In this document: one piece after another, positions 26,569 through 35,415 of the stretch
Layout of the letters: the number at the start of each line of letters is the position of its first letter
Numbering within the stretch: position 1 is the first letter of the stretch
Source of the DNA: CATQHD01 sp965202675
GTDB lineage: Bacteria > Actinomycetota > Acidimicrobiia > Spongiisociales > Spongiisociaceae
Length of the DNA: 64,000 nucleotides
Reading direction: 5' to 3'
Assembly: GCA_965202675.1 (NCBI GenBank)
Contig: OZ241842.1
Location: 124,001 to 188,000 of the forward strand
Notes under the pieces: generated by a model
What the model was told of the DNA's origin: nothing
The model's database searches: none
Seen by the model: the letters and a program-made list of their open reading frames with translations, nothing else
Program-made: the position numbers and the translations under genes

Positions 26569-27137
26569 GCTCGTTCAACAGGTTCATGGCCTGGCTGGGC
26601 TTGGTAGATGAACAAGAGCCCGCCGGCGACCCCCGCTGGGGTCCGGAACAGACCGCCCGCGGCCCCGCCGCGCAGCCCCGCGCCCCCCAGCGCCCCCAGG
26701 CGCGTCCGATGGAAGGCGGGATGTCCGGCCAGGGGGGCGGCCCGCGCCTGGTGGGGGGTTCCGCCGGACACCACCGACCGACCGCCCCCGCCGGTCTGAG
26801 CCCCCCCGCCGGTCTGGGCGTGGTGGTGCGGCCCGGCGAGCAATCGGGGTCGATGGTCGGCTACACGGAGACCATCGAGGCGCGCGGCTTCGACGACGCC
26901 AAGCGGATCGCCGACATGCTGCGGGAGCGCATCCCGGTCGTCCTCGACCTGAGAAACACCGACCCGAAGTTGGTGCGCAGGCTGGTGGACTTTTCGAGCG
27001 GCCTGGTGTACGCCCTCGACGGCTCGATGCGCAAGACCGCCGAGGGGGTGCTGCTGGTGAGCCCCCCCCGGGTCAAGATACTGGAACGGGAGATCAGCCG
27101 GCTGGCCGACCTCGGGCTGTACGATCTGGATCGGTAG
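26565..27137 (+). CDS. sepF: cell division protein SepF
   Basis: Membrane-tethering protein for FtsZ, used where FtsA is absent. The 190-residue product has an N-terminal amphipathic helix (SSFNRFMAWLGLV), a proline- and glycine-rich linker of about 75 residues, and the C-terminal SepF core (from VVVRPGEQS to VLLVSPPRVKI). The linker carries repeated glycine and proline runs and is probably disordered. The start overlaps the yggS stop. Confidence 0.93.
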   Translation: MSSFNRFMAWLGLVDEQEPAGDPRWGPEQTARGPAAQPRAPQRPQARPMEGGMSGQGGGPRLVGGSAGHHRPTAPAGLSPPAGLGVVVRPGEQSGSMVGYTETIEARGFDDAKRIADMLRERIPVVLDLRNTDPKLVRRLVDFSSGLVYALDGSMRKTAEGVLLVSPPRVKILEREISRLADLGLYDLDR

Positions 27138-27146
27138 CCTTCCGGG

Positions 27147-27410
27147 ATGGGGATGCTCAGGGTCATATGTTTGTTGTTGCAGCTGTATATGATCTCCATC
27201 GTGGCCCTGGTGGTCATGAGCTACGCGGCGGTGCCGAGCCACCATCCCGTGGGGCGGATAGTCGCCGGGTTGTCGAGGCTGGTCGAGCCGCCGCTCCGGT
27301 CGATCCGCCGGGTGGTGCCGGGTTTCCCGATAGGTTCGGTGCGGCTGGATTTCTCGCCGATGATCCTGCTCTTCGGGGTGTACCTTCTGAGAAGTTTCAT
27401 ATGCCGGTAG
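27147..27410 (+). CDS. yggT: YggT-family membrane protein
   Basis: An 87-residue protein with two hydrophobic helices (about 3-27 and 69-85) and the family signature VEPPLRSIRRVVPGFPIGSVRLDFSP split between them. YggT proteins are conserved in the SepF-DivIVA region of Gram-positive division clusters; the precise role is unknown. The gap to sepF is nine bases, so it is probably co-transcribed. Confidence 0.88.
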   Translation: MGMLRVICLLLQLYMISIVALVVMSYAAVPSHHPVGRIVAGLSRLVEPPLRSIRRVVPGFPIGSVRLDFSPMILLFGVYLLRSFICR

Positions 27411-27452
27411 GCGGACCGGCCGGTTAGTCGGGCAGGAAAGGCGGGTCGGGCG

Positions 27453-27914
27453 ATGCTGGTCAGGTCATACGAGGTCGAAGAGGTCAAGTTCCCGGTTGCC
27501 CTGCGCGGTTACGCCGAGGACGAGGTGGACGCCTTCCTGGATCGGGTGGTCGAAACCATCAAGGAGTACGAGCGGAGCGACGCCGAAAGAAGGAGCGAGA
27601 TCAAGCGGCTCCAGGCGGCCCTGGACGAATGCCGGGAAGCCCGGATCCGGGAGGGCGGAGCAGCGGACGCCGCTCAGGCCCTCTCCGAGGAAACCGAAAC
27701 CAGGCTGCAAGACATGGTGAAAGAAGCCGCCCGCGCCTCCGAGCGGATGGTGAAAAGAGCCGCCTTCGCCTCCGAGCGGATGGTGGAAGAGGCGCTCGAA
27801 GCCTGCGAGCACATCCTCCACCAGATCCGGACCCCGCAGTCCGATCCCGACCCGGCTCAACCGGACCCCCCGACCCCGGCCCCCGCCCCGATCCCTCCGC
27901 CGGCCGAGCAATAG
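27453..27914 (+). CDS. divIVA: DivIVA-domain protein
   Basis: A 153-residue coiled-coil protein of the DivIVA/Wag31 type. The N-terminal lipid-binding domain is seen in VKFPVALRGYAEDEVDAFLDRVVE, then a coiled coil with near repeats (two ASERMVK/E-like heptads around residues 90-115) and a proline-rich tail. In actinobacteria such proteins mark poles or septa and direct wall growth. It is shorter than mycobacterial Wag31 (about 260). It closes the dcw operon; a hairpin lies just downstream. Confidence 0.88.
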   Translation: MLVRSYEVEEVKFPVALRGYAEDEVDAFLDRVVETIKEYERSDAERRSEIKRLQAALDECREARIREGGAADAAQALSEETETRLQDMVKEAARASERMVKRAAFASERMVEEALEACEHILHQIRTPQSDPDPAQPDPPTPAPAPIPPPAEQ

Positions 27915-27935
27915 ACAGGTGGTTCCGAGGTTCAC

Positions 27936-27957
27936 GCGGCCGCAACCCGACGGCCGC
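27936..27957 (+). terminator. hairpin downstream of divIVA
   Basis: GCGGCCG and CGGCCGC form a perfect seven-base-pair stem around an eight-base loop, 21 bases after the divIVA stop. A T-rich stretch follows only after about 14 bases, so it is an imperfect intrinsic terminator; it is well placed to end the dcw transcript. Confidence 0.5.
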
Positions 27958-27993
27958 CAGAAGGAATATTTTTAGCATTTTAGAATGAGGGTA

Positions 27994-28022
27994 TTGATTT
28001 TGTCGTAGGTTTGTGATACTAT
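27994..28022 (+). promoter_or_regulatory. sigma-70-like promoter of RNA element A
   Basis: TTGATT at 27994-27999 and TACTAT at 28017-28022 are separated by exactly 17 bases. The surrounding AGGGTATTGA and TTGTCG strings match the promoter of the element at 62.6 kb, so the promoter belongs to the repeat family. Confidence 0.6.
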
Positions 28023-28028
28023 ATGTGT

Positions 28029-28210
28029 GCTGATACACAAACACCGCCGCCGGGGTTCCGGAGCGTGCGGCGGTCATCATGGGAATCTTTATCGGGCCGG
28101 GCGCCATCACCCGAACAGGGTTGCGCGTCCCGGCGAAGGCTCCGATGTTGGCGGTGGTGGCGGGGGAGGGAACCCGGCGCAGCCGGCGGGGTGCGCAGGA
28201 TTTTCGCGAT
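28029..28210 (+). ncRNA. candidate structured small RNA, element A
   Basis: Predicted transcript of about 180 nt with no convincing ORF. It has a 5' hairpin (CCGCCGC at 28044-28050 with GCGGCGG at 28067-28073), an ACACCGCC string complementary to a later GGCGGTG, a CCGGCGCAGCCGG hairpin and a TTTTCGCG end. The same order of motifs recurs at 32.7 kb and, with changed bases but kept pairing, at 57.1 and 62.6 kb. I recognise no known RNA family. Ends are estimates. Confidence 0.42.
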
Positions 28211-28220
28211 CTTATGACGG

Positions 28221-28545
28221 GGCAGGTGCGGAGATAGGCTGTGTGCAGGGTGATCGGGGGAGAGCAGCTCAAAGGGCGGGCGGGGCGATCGGGGGGGCGC
28301 GCAACTTTTGAAGGTTGGGGATCTCCGGACGCACGGGAGCCCTCGAACACTTCATCCGATGTTGCCGTCACCTGGGCCGTTCGGGTACAACGACTCTCGC
28401 AACGGAATAGGGCTCGAACACTTCATCCACCACTTGTTTACAGCCACCCGGTTCCGCGGAGTGCTCGGATGGGCCGCACCCCTCAACACCCTGCGAATCC
28501 TCACCGGTGACAACCTCCCCGAGCTGCACACACCCGGCGGCGGAT
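28221..28545 (+). other. intergenic stretch with open frame of unknown origin
   Basis: Between RNA element A and the end of ileS. A plus-strand frame from a TTG at 28308 runs into ileS; its middle encodes a hydrophobic, protein-like stretch (GPFGYNDSRNGIGLEHF, then LFTATRFRGVLGWAAPLNTL) that could be the remnant of a lost gene. A 13-base string (CGAACACTTCATC) occurs twice, about 72 bases apart. No ribosome site or family is recognised. Confidence 0.3.
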
Positions 28546-31500
28546 TCAGGCCTTCTCGATCGATACCCGCAGCTCGGCGCCGCCTATCCGGTGGCAGGCG
28601 CCCGCTGCCCCGGGGTCGGCGGCCAGCGAGACGGCCAGCACCTCCTCTGTTACGAACCCGGCGTGCCGCTCGATGGCGCCCTGCAGTGCGCCGTCGTCGG
28701 TGTGATAGCCGATCCTGATCCGGTCGGTTACCTCCAGCCCCAGATCGCGCCTGGTCCGCTGGATCCGGGAAACCACCTCCCGGGCCAGCCCTTCCGCCCG
28801 CAGCTCGTCGGTGACGGTGATGTCCAGCGCAACCGACAGCGGCCCTTCCGAAGCCACCGCCAGACCCGGACGGGGGCGGCGGGATATCACCGCATCGTCG
28901 ATGGTCAGTACATGGCCCGCCGCCTCGATCCGCCCGCGTTCGACGAACGCCGCCACCTCGGGTCCGGACAGCGCCGCCAGCTCCTTCGCCGCCTCCTTCA
29001 CCGCCGCGCCCAGGCGCGGCCCCAGGCGCCGGAAGTCGGCCTTCGCCCGCAGCTCCACCACCGACTGCTCGTCCTCCGAGGAAGCCACCTCCTTGACGTT
29101 CAGCTCCTCGGCGATGATCCGCCGGTGCCGCTCCACCGCCGAGAGGACCGCCGGGTCCCTGCTCACCACGGTCAGCGATCCCAACGGCTGGCGCACCCCC
29201 ACCGCATGGCCGGACCGCAGCGAGCGGCCCAGCGTTACGATCCGGCGCGCCGCCGCCATCGACCGCTCCAGATCGGCGTCGATCATCTCTTCGGCCACCG
29301 CCGGATAGTCGGTCAGGTGGACGCTCGGCGCTTCCGGCGCCAGGCCGGTGTGGATCTCCTCGGTGATGAACGGCAGCACCGGCGCCAGCAGGCGGGTGAA
29401 GGCGATCAGCACCTCGTAGAGGGTGGCGAACGCGGCCCGCTTGTCCTGCTCGTGGCCCTCCCGGCTCCGCCAGAAGCGGCGCCGGGACCGGCGCACGTAC
29501 CAGTTGGTGAGGTCGTTGACGAACCCCAGGGCCGGGCTCACCACCGCATACAGGTAGCAGCCTTCCATCAGCCGGTTGGTCTGGCCGATCAAGGATTGGA
29601 GCACGCTGAGGATCCATCGGTCGATCTCGGGCCGCTCGGAGGGCGGGGGCGCCCCCCGCAGATCCTCGAACCGGATCCCGTCCGCCTCCGCATAGGTGGT
29701 GAAGAAGGAGTAGGCGTTCCAGAGGGGGAGGATCACCGTGCGCACCACCTCCTGCACCCCCGCCTCCGAGAAGCGCAGCGGCTCCGCCCGCAGCACCGGC
29801 GAGTCGATCAGGTAGGCGCGCACCGCATCTCCCCCGAACCTGTCCAGCACCCGGGACGGTTCCGGGTAGTTCTTCAGGCGCTTGGACATCTTGCGTCCGT
29901 CCTCCGCCAGGATCAGCCCGTTCACCACGCAGTTCTTGAAGGCGACGTCGTCGAAGAGGGCGGCGGCCAGCACATGGAGGGTATAGAACCAGCCCCGGGT
30001 CTGGTCCAGCCCCTCGGCGATGAAGTCGGCGGGGAAGGTGCGGGGGAACCGTTCCTCGTTCTCGAACGGGTAATGGACCTGGGCGTAGGGCATCGAGCCG
30101 GACTCGAACCAGCAGTCGAGGACTTCGGGCACCCGGCGCATGACCCCCGGTCCGCCCCCCGCCGCTCCGTCCGGCGGGCAGGAAGAGCAGAGGAAGGTGA
30201 CCTCGTCCACCACATGCTTGTGCAGATCCTCCAGCCACACCCCCGACCGTTCTCGGAGGGCTTCCCGGCCGCCGAAGCACTCCTGGCGCCCGCACGACCC
30301 GCATTCCCAGACCGGGATGCAGCTTCCCCAGAACCGGTTGCGGGACACCGCCCAGTCCCGGGCGTCCTCCAGCCAGTTGCCGAAGCGGTTGGCGCCCACC
30401 TTCTCGGGCACCCAGTGGATCTTTTGGTTGAGCTCCACCATCCGGTCGCGGAGCTTCTCCACCCTGACGAACCAGGTGGGGATGGCCTTGTAGATCAGCG
30501 GCTGGTCGGTCCGGTAACAGTAGGGGTAGGCGTGGACGATGCGCTCGCTGTTGACCAGCGCCCCCGAGCGGCGGAGCATCCCGATGACGGCCTCTTCGGC
30601 TTCGTGCACGTGCATGCCGGCCAGCTCGGGGGTCCGGTCGGTGAACCGAGCCTCCATGTCCACCGGGTCGACCAGGGCGTCCACCCCGTTCTCCGCCAGG
30701 GTGTACAGGTCCTCCTCCCCGTAGGCGGGCGCCATGTGCACCAGCCCGGTTCCCTCGTCGGTCGAAACGTGCGGGCTGGCCAGGACCCTGAAGGCGCCCC
30801 GGCTCCGCTGGTCCTCGAAGTAGTCGAAGGGGGGCCGGTAGGAGGCGCCGAGCAGCTCCCGCCCCTTGACCGCCGCCGTCCCGGCTTCCCCGAAGACCGC
30901 CTCCGCCTGCGGGGCCGCCACCCAGTAACGGGCCCCGCAGCGCTCGACCGCCGCGTAATCCAGATCCGCCCCCACCGCCACCGCCAGGTTTCCGGGAAGC
31001 GTCCAGGGCGTGGTGGTCCAGACGGTCAGGTAGTCCCCCGGCCGGGCCGGATGCGGGCCGTCGGGGACGTCCAGCACCTCCAGGCGGACCGTCACGGCGG
31101 GGTCCTCCACGTCCCGGTATCCGCCCAGGCTGACCTCGAAGTTGGAGAGGGTGGTGCCCGCCGCCCACGAGTAGGGGAGCACCTTGAAGTCCCGGTATAC
31201 GAGGCCCTTGTCCCACAGAGCGCGGAACACCCACCACACGGATTCCATGAACTCGGGGTCCATGGTCTTGTAGTCGTTCACGAAGTCCACCCACCGTCCG
31301 ATCCGGCGGGTGATGTCCTCCCATTCCTCGGTGGTTACCTCGACCATCCGCCGGCAGGCCGCGTTGAACTCCGCCACCCCCAGCTCCTCGATCTGGCGGG
31401 GGCCGGAAATGCCCAGCTGCCGCTCCACCTCCATCTCCACCGGAAGGCCGTGCGTGTCCCAACCGAACCGGCGCTCCACCCGATAGCCCCGCATGGTCCA

Positions 31501-31749
31501 GTAACGGGGAACTATGTCCTTGATGATCCCGGCCAGGATATGCCCGTAGTGCGGGCTGCCGGAGGCGAAGGGCGGCCCGTCGTAGAAGGTGTACTCCTTG
31601 TCGCGGGGGCGCATCTCCACGGAGGTGCGGAAGGCCTCGGTTTCGTCCCACTGTTTCAGGACGCGCTTGTCGAGGGCGGGGAGGTCCAGGGAGGGGGGGA
31701 CCCTCCTGAAATCGCCGGCCGGCGGGGGGCTTCGATCGGGTTCTGTCAT
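28546..31749 (-). CDS. ileS: isoleucyl-tRNA synthetase, eukaryote-like type
   Basis: Class I aminoacyl-tRNA synthetase of 1067 residues. The HIGH-class motif is HYGH at 67-70 in PPFASGSPHYGHI, and the KMSKS loop is KMSKR at 620-624. The blocks after HIGH (RRFGWDTHGLPVEMEVE, MESVWWVFRALWDKGLVYR) match the eukaryotic/type 2 IleRS branch, known from mupirocin-resistant enzymes and many actinobacteria, rather than the common bacterial branch. ATG 31749 follows GAGGAAG. The upstream region is too short, and lacks the motifs, for a T-box. Confidence 0.95.
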   Translation of the reverse strand: MTEPDRSPPPAGDFRRVPPSLDLPALDKRVLKQWDETEAFRTSVEMRPRDKEYTFYDGPPFASGSPHYGHILAGIIKDIVPRYWTMRGYRVERRFGWDTHGLPVEMEVERQLGISGPRQIEELGVAEFNAACRRMVEVTTEEWEDITRRIGRWVDFVNDYKTMDPEFMESVWWVFRALWDKGLVYRDFKVLPYSWAAGTTLSNFEVSLGGYRDVEDPAVTVRLEVLDVPDGPHPARPGDYLTVWTTTPWTLPGNLAVAVGADLDYAAVERCGARYWVAAPQAEAVFGEAGTAAVKGRELLGASYRPPFDYFEDQRSRGAFRVLASPHVSTDEGTGLVHMAPAYGEEDLYTLAENGVDALVDPVDMEARFTDRTPELAGMHVHEAEEAVIGMLRRSGALVNSERIVHAYPYCYRTDQPLIYKAIPTWFVRVEKLRDRMVELNQKIHWVPEKVGANRFGNWLEDARDWAVSRNRFWGSCIPVWECGSCGRQECFGGREALRERSGVWLEDLHKHVVDEVTFLCSSCPPDGAAGGGPGVMRRVPEVLDCWFESGSMPYAQVHYPFENEERFPRTFPADFIAEGLDQTRGWFYTLHVLAAALFDDVAFKNCVVNGLILAEDGRKMSKRLKNYPEPSRVLDRFGGDAVRAYLIDSPVLRAEPLRFSEAGVQEVVRTVILPLWNAYSFFTTYAEADGIRFEDLRGAPPPSERPEIDRWILSVLQSLIGQTNRLMEGCYLYAVVSPALGFVNDLTNWYVRRSRRRFWRSREGHEQDKRAAFATLYEVLIAFTRLLAPVLPFITEEIHTGLAPEAPSVHLTDYPAVAEEMIDADLERSMAAARRIVTLGRSLRSGHAVGVRQPLGSLTVVSRDPAVLSAVERHRRIIAEELNVKEVASSEDEQSVVELRAKADFRRLGPRLGAAVKEAAKELAALSGPEVAAFVERGRIEAAGHVLTIDDAVISRRPRPGLAVASEGPLSVALDITVTDELRAEGLAREVVSRIQRTRRDLGLEVTDRIRIGYHTDDGALQGAIERHAGFVTEEVLAVSLAADPGAAGACHRIGGAELRVSIEKA

Positions 31750-31962
31750 GCGCTTCCTCGCATCGTACGGTCGGTGAGCGAAATCGTAGTAGGCGCGCTT
31801 ATGGGAGGGCCGGCCCCGGGGCCCCGCCGCCTGCCGGCCCTGTGGATTGTTTCTCATCTCGTTCTAATCGTTCTTTAACAATTTTCAGAGGCCGGCCTGT
31901 GATTGTTGCTCATGGACGCAGGGAAAAGTCCCGATGCGGGGCTCCGAGAGATAGGAAGGCCG

Positions 31963-32373
31963 ATGAAGTCCGGCGGGAAAGCGGTGTTGATTGCGGCGGG
32001 GGCGGCGGCCGGGCTGGCGATGGGGTTGTGGAAGACCTTCGCCCGCCGGGGCGCCTTCGGTCTGGGCGCCGGCGGGCCGGCGGGGGGCGGGGTCATCAGC
32101 TCGGAGGACGCGGCCGCCATCCGGGAATGGGCGACTCCCCGGAACATCCTGGCGGCGATGGTCAGGGACGGCGTGATCACCGGGGAACAAGCCGACGGCA
32201 TCACCGCCTGGCGCAGACATCTCCAGCCGGGGCGGGCCGGAGCCTGCGCCCCCCGGCCGGCCGAACACGACCCGGCCGGTACCGGGCGGACGGATGCGGC
32301 AGCCCGAAGGACCGGGGCCGTCCGGCCCGGACAGCGCGAGCGCCCCTGCCCCCGTCCGGCTTTTGGCCGGTGA
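31963..32373 (+). CDS. hypothetical protein with one membrane helix
   Basis: A 136-residue product: basic start, one hydrophobic segment (AVLIAAGAAAGLAMGLW), then a SHOCT-like helix pair (SSEDAAAIREWATPRNILAAMVRDGVITGEQ) and a low-complexity arginine/proline tail that may not be real. ATG 31963 is chosen for the AGGAAGG just upstream. No family is certain. It is divergent from ileS; the tail may reflect decay or a missing stop. Confidence 0.45.
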   Translation: MKSGGKAVLIAAGAAAGLAMGLWKTFARRGAFGLGAGGPAGGGVISSEDAAAIREWATPRNILAAMVRDGVITGEQADGITAWRRHLQPGRAGACAPRPAEHDPAGTGRTDAAARRTGAVRPGQRERPCPRPAFGR

Positions 32374-33218
32374 TCGCCGCCGCAGCATCATCCGATCCCG
32401 GTCGGCGGCATCGCGGAGGGCGTTCCCTGCGCCGTCCGGCCTCGCCGCCGGGGCGGTCGGCGCCGCATCTCGAGTACGCCCTTCCTCCGGGTTTCCGCCT
32501 CCACCCAACGATCCGTCTTCCTTCTCCCGCCAAGAGCCGAAGCGCCCACTCCCTGCGGGTGCTTCGCTCCTTCTTGTCCGCCTCCGCTTCCCGAATTTCT
32601 CCCCGGACGGAGCGCCGGTCATGACCGGCTTCGAGAGGCCGCGAAATATTCTTCGAACAACCCCCTAGACGTTTCTCTCGAAATGTTGTACAAAGAAGAG
32701 GCCGAAAAGCACAAAACACCGCCGCCTGATTCCGGACGGCGCGGCGGTTCATAGATCGAAGGATTTCGCCCCGCCGGCTCCGGGCCGGAGCGGGCCCCGC
32801 GCGGCCCGGAGCGAGATCCGCCGGCGGTGGCGGAGGCGGGGGAGGGGGCCCGGCGCAGCCGGGCGTTTGGCGGGAAGACTTTCGCGTTGTTGGGAGGGGG
32901 TGGGTAATAAACCCCCTGCTCAAATGGGGTATTAAGTGGAATCGGGGCGGCCGTTTTAGCTAACTCTCCCAGGGGACGGGGGGGGGGGATTAGTGAAATC
33001 GGGGGCGCAGTTTTAGTGGGGCTTCTGGGCCGTTGCTGGATACGGTTCTCATGCTTTGCGCCGGCGGTGCGCAGGTCGAGGCCTTCGTTGTCGGGGCCGA
33101 GCCGGTGGAATCGAAGGCGGCGCAGCGGTTGTCGGTGTTGCCGGCGGGCGCAATCTTCCTGGTCCCGCCGGAACTCGGGCCGCCTTTCCAACCGGGGCGC
33201 TGGCCGGGGAGCGCCCTC
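32374..33218 (+). other. 845-bp region without a supported gene
   Basis: No frame here has a ribosome site plus protein-like composition. It holds an imperfect hairpin near 32535-32565 (GAAGCGCCC with GGGTGCTTC), RNA element B (32701-32890) and two imperfect direct copies of a GGGGCGGCCGTTTTAG-like string at about 32944 and 32999. G-runs and hairpins dominate; it looks like an accumulation site for repeats between two operons. Confidence 0.5.
32701..32890 (+). ncRNA. candidate structured small RNA, element B
   Basis: About 190 nt resembling element A: the same ACAAAACACCGCC lead, the CCGCCGC/GCGGCGG hairpin (32719 and 32741), GGCGGTGG, and a GGCGGGGGAGGG block followed by CCCGGCGCAGCCGGG and an ACTTTCGCG end. 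Its promoter is weaker: TAGACG and TACAAA (32689-32694) with a 17-base gap. The lead GAAGAGGCC also matches elements C and D (GAAGAAGCC), linking the family. Ends are estimates. Confidence 0.4.
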
Positions 33219-34628
33219 TCAGAGGGGCAGGGTGAACCCTACTTCGGCGCCGCCTTCGGGGAGGTTGCGGGCGTGTATCCGGCCGCCGTTGCGTTCCACT
33301 ATTCCTTTCACGATGGCCAGGCCCAGGCCGGAGCCGGTGAGCGAGCGGGCTTCGGCCGCCCGGTAGAAGCGGTCGAAGATGTGGGGCAGGTCGTCTTCGG
33401 GGATGCCCGGCCCGCGGTCCCTCACCAGCAGCCGCCCGCCGTCCAGGACGACCTCCACCGGCCGGTCCGGCGGACCCCACTTCAGGGCGTTGTCCACCAG
33501 GTTGTCCACCGCTCGCTGCAGCGCCCCGGGCTGGGCTTCCACCTCCCCGCCTTCTCCCGTCACCGTGATCGGGCGCCCGCTGCGCCGGACGGCCCGCTCG
33601 ACCACCGCTTCCGCCGCCGCCTGCAGGTCGATCGGGATGGTCGGTTCTCCCTCTTCTGGCCCCGACTCGGATGCCAGATCCACCAACTCGGAAGCCAGGG
33701 TGGACAGCTCCCTCAGCTCATGATCGATGTCGGCCAGCATCCGGTCGCGTTCCTCTGGGGTCAGCTCGTCCATGCGGGCCAGCACCTCGGTGTTGGTGCG
33801 CAGGCTGGCCAGGGGCGTCCGCAGCTCGTGGCTGGCGTCCTGGATGAGGCGCCGCTGCTGATCGCGCGAGCTGCGCAGCGCCGCGATCATCCGATTGAAA
33901 CTATCGGCCAGGCGGCCCACCTCCCCGGCCGCCCGGGCGTCGATCGGCTCCAGCAGCTCGCGGGTCTGGGCCACCTCCTCGGCCGCTTCGGTGAGGATCT
34001 CCATCGGGCGGATCAGCCGACGGGCGATCAGCCACCCGCCCGCCCCGGCCGCGGCCGCAACCAGCAGGCCGGTCAGGAGGATGCGGGCGCCGAGGACGGC
34101 CATCACCACTTCCTGCTCGCTCACATCCCGGGCGACCGAGAGCAGCGAACCGTCTCCCGTCCGCACGGTCAGCATGCGGAAAGGAACATGTCCGAGGAAG
34201 AACTCGTCGACCCGGTGTTCGACGGTCCAGGTCCAGTCCTTCTCTTCCCATTCTTCCGGACCGCCGGCGGCGGTTCCCTCCGGGACGAACACCGGCAGCC
34301 GCGGCGCGCCCCGCACGGTGATGAGCGGACGGCGGGTGCGGTGGTCCGACCATTGCACCACCGCGTCCGGTCCGAACAGGATCGCCGCAGACTGCTTGCC
34401 GTCGTCGGTGCGTATCTCCAGCTCCACCTGCCCGTTCCTGGCGATGCGTTCCGCCTCTTCGGCCAGCGGGAAGGCGGCTTTCAGCGCCTGGAAGCGCTCC
34501 TTCAGGAAGGAGTCCGTTTCGGATTCGAGGGCGCTGCGGGTGGTCATCAAGGCGGCCATACCCACCAGCAGGGTGGCCAGGACGGCGCCGCCCGCGAACA
34601 GCAGGGCGAAACGCCACCGCAGGCTCAT
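33219..34628 (-). CDS. sensor histidine kinase (MprB-like)
   Basis: Membrane sensor of 469 residues: helices at about 7-30 and 176-203 enclose an extracytoplasmic domain of about 145 residues; HAMP, HisKA with phospho-accepting His267 (DASHELRTPLASLRTN), then HATPase with NLVDNALKW, DRGPGIP, FDRFYR and GSGLGLAIV boxes. The ATG overlaps the stop of the response-regulator gene by four bases. Architecture and order match MprAB/TcrXY-type envelope-stress systems of actinobacteria; the signal is unknown. Confidence 0.9.
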   Translation of the reverse strand: MSLRWRFALLFAGGAVLATLLVGMAALMTTRSALESETDSFLKERFQALKAAFPLAEEAERIARNGQVELEIRTDDGKQSAAILFGPDAVVQWSDHRTRRPLITVRGAPRLPVFVPEGTAAGGPEEWEEKDWTWTVEHRVDEFFLGHVPFRMLTVRTGDGSLLSVARDVSEQEVVMAVLGARILLTGLLVAAAAGAGGWLIARRLIRPMEILTEAAEEVAQTRELLEPIDARAAGEVGRLADSFNRMIAALRSSRDQQRRLIQDASHELRTPLASLRTNTEVLARMDELTPEERDRMLADIDHELRELSTLASELVDLASESGPEEGEPTIPIDLQAAAEAVVERAVRRSGRPITVTGEGGEVEAQPGALQRAVDNLVDNALKWGPPDRPVEVVLDGGRLLVRDRGPGIPEDDLPHIFDRFYRAAEARSLTGSGLGLAIVKGIVERNGGRIHARNLPEGGAEVGFTLPL

Positions 34629-35308
34629 CGGTCCCTCAATACGTAGCCGACCCCCCGCACCGTCTGGATCAGACGGGGATCGCCTCCGTCCTCCAGCTTG
34701 CGCCTTAGGTATCCGATGTAAACGTCCAAGGAGTTGGACGAGGTCTCGAACTCGATGTCCCAGATCTCCCGGTAGATGAGGTCCCGGTTCAGCACGATTC
34801 CGGCGTTGGAGATCAGCAACTCCAACAGGTCGTACTCGGTCTTGGTCAGATCGATCAGCCGCCCGCCCCGCCGGGCGCGTCGGCTCAGGCCGTCCAGCTC
34901 CAGGTCCCGGTAACGCAGGACGCCGGACTCGGTCTCCGGCCGCGTCCGCCGCAGCAGCGCCCGGAGCCGGGCCAGCAGCTCGGTCAGGGCGAAGGGCTTG
35001 GTCAGGTAGTCGTCGGCCCCTGCGTCCAGCCCCGCCACCCGGTCGCCCACCTCGTGGCGGGCGGTGAGCATCAGCACCGGCGTGCGGTCGCCGCGGGAGC
35101 GCAGCGTCCGGCACACGGACAGGCCGTCCACATAGGGCATCAGGATGTCCAGGACGATGGCGTCCACCCGGGTCCGTTCCAGCGCCGCCAGCGCCTCGGA
35201 TCCGTCCGGAGCTTCCAGCACCTCGTAGCCCTCCAGACGCAGCGCCCGGTCCAGGGCTTCACGCACGGCCCGGTCGTCCTCGGCGATTAGTATGCGCGCA
35301 TCCGGCAT
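34625..35308 (-). CDS. OmpR-family response regulator (MprA-like)
   Basis: A 227-residue regulator. The receiver domain shows the acidic pair Asp11-Asp12, phospho-accepting Asp54 (VLDILMP) and the conserved KP near residue 103; the C-terminal winged helix ends RRKLEDGGDPRLIQTVRGVGYVL. ATG 35308 follows AGGATGG; two further in-frame ATGs upstream are possible. It is co-transcribed with and upstream of its kinase. Confidence 0.92.
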   Translation of the reverse strand: MPDARILIAEDDRAVREALDRALRLEGYEVLEAPDGSEALAALERTRVDAIVLDILMPYVDGLSVCRTLRSRGDRTPVLMLTARHEVGDRVAGLDAGADDYLTKPFALTELLARLRALLRRTRPETESGVLRYRDLELDGLSRRARRGGRLIDLTKTEYDLLELLISNAGIVLNRDLIYREIWDIEFETSSNSLDVYIGYLRRKLEDGGDPRLIQTVRGVGYVLRDR

Positions 35309-35415
35309 GGCCGCCATCCTAAAGCCCGCCCCTAATAACAACATGAGAGACCAACCGCCCCGGCCGCACGCGATGATCGCGGGCCGTTATGCTCCCGCCC
35401 GATGCGGAGGCGAAG

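Noticed and set aside
31750..31880. T-box riboswitch upstream of ileS
   Set aside because: The interval is short, is shared with a divergent promoter, and no T-box (TGGN-type) motif or specifier stem was found.
33033..34646. 537-codon plus-strand frame opposite the sensor kinase
   Set aside because: The minus strand encodes a kinase with all catalytic boxes; the plus frame has no motif, and no ribosome site.
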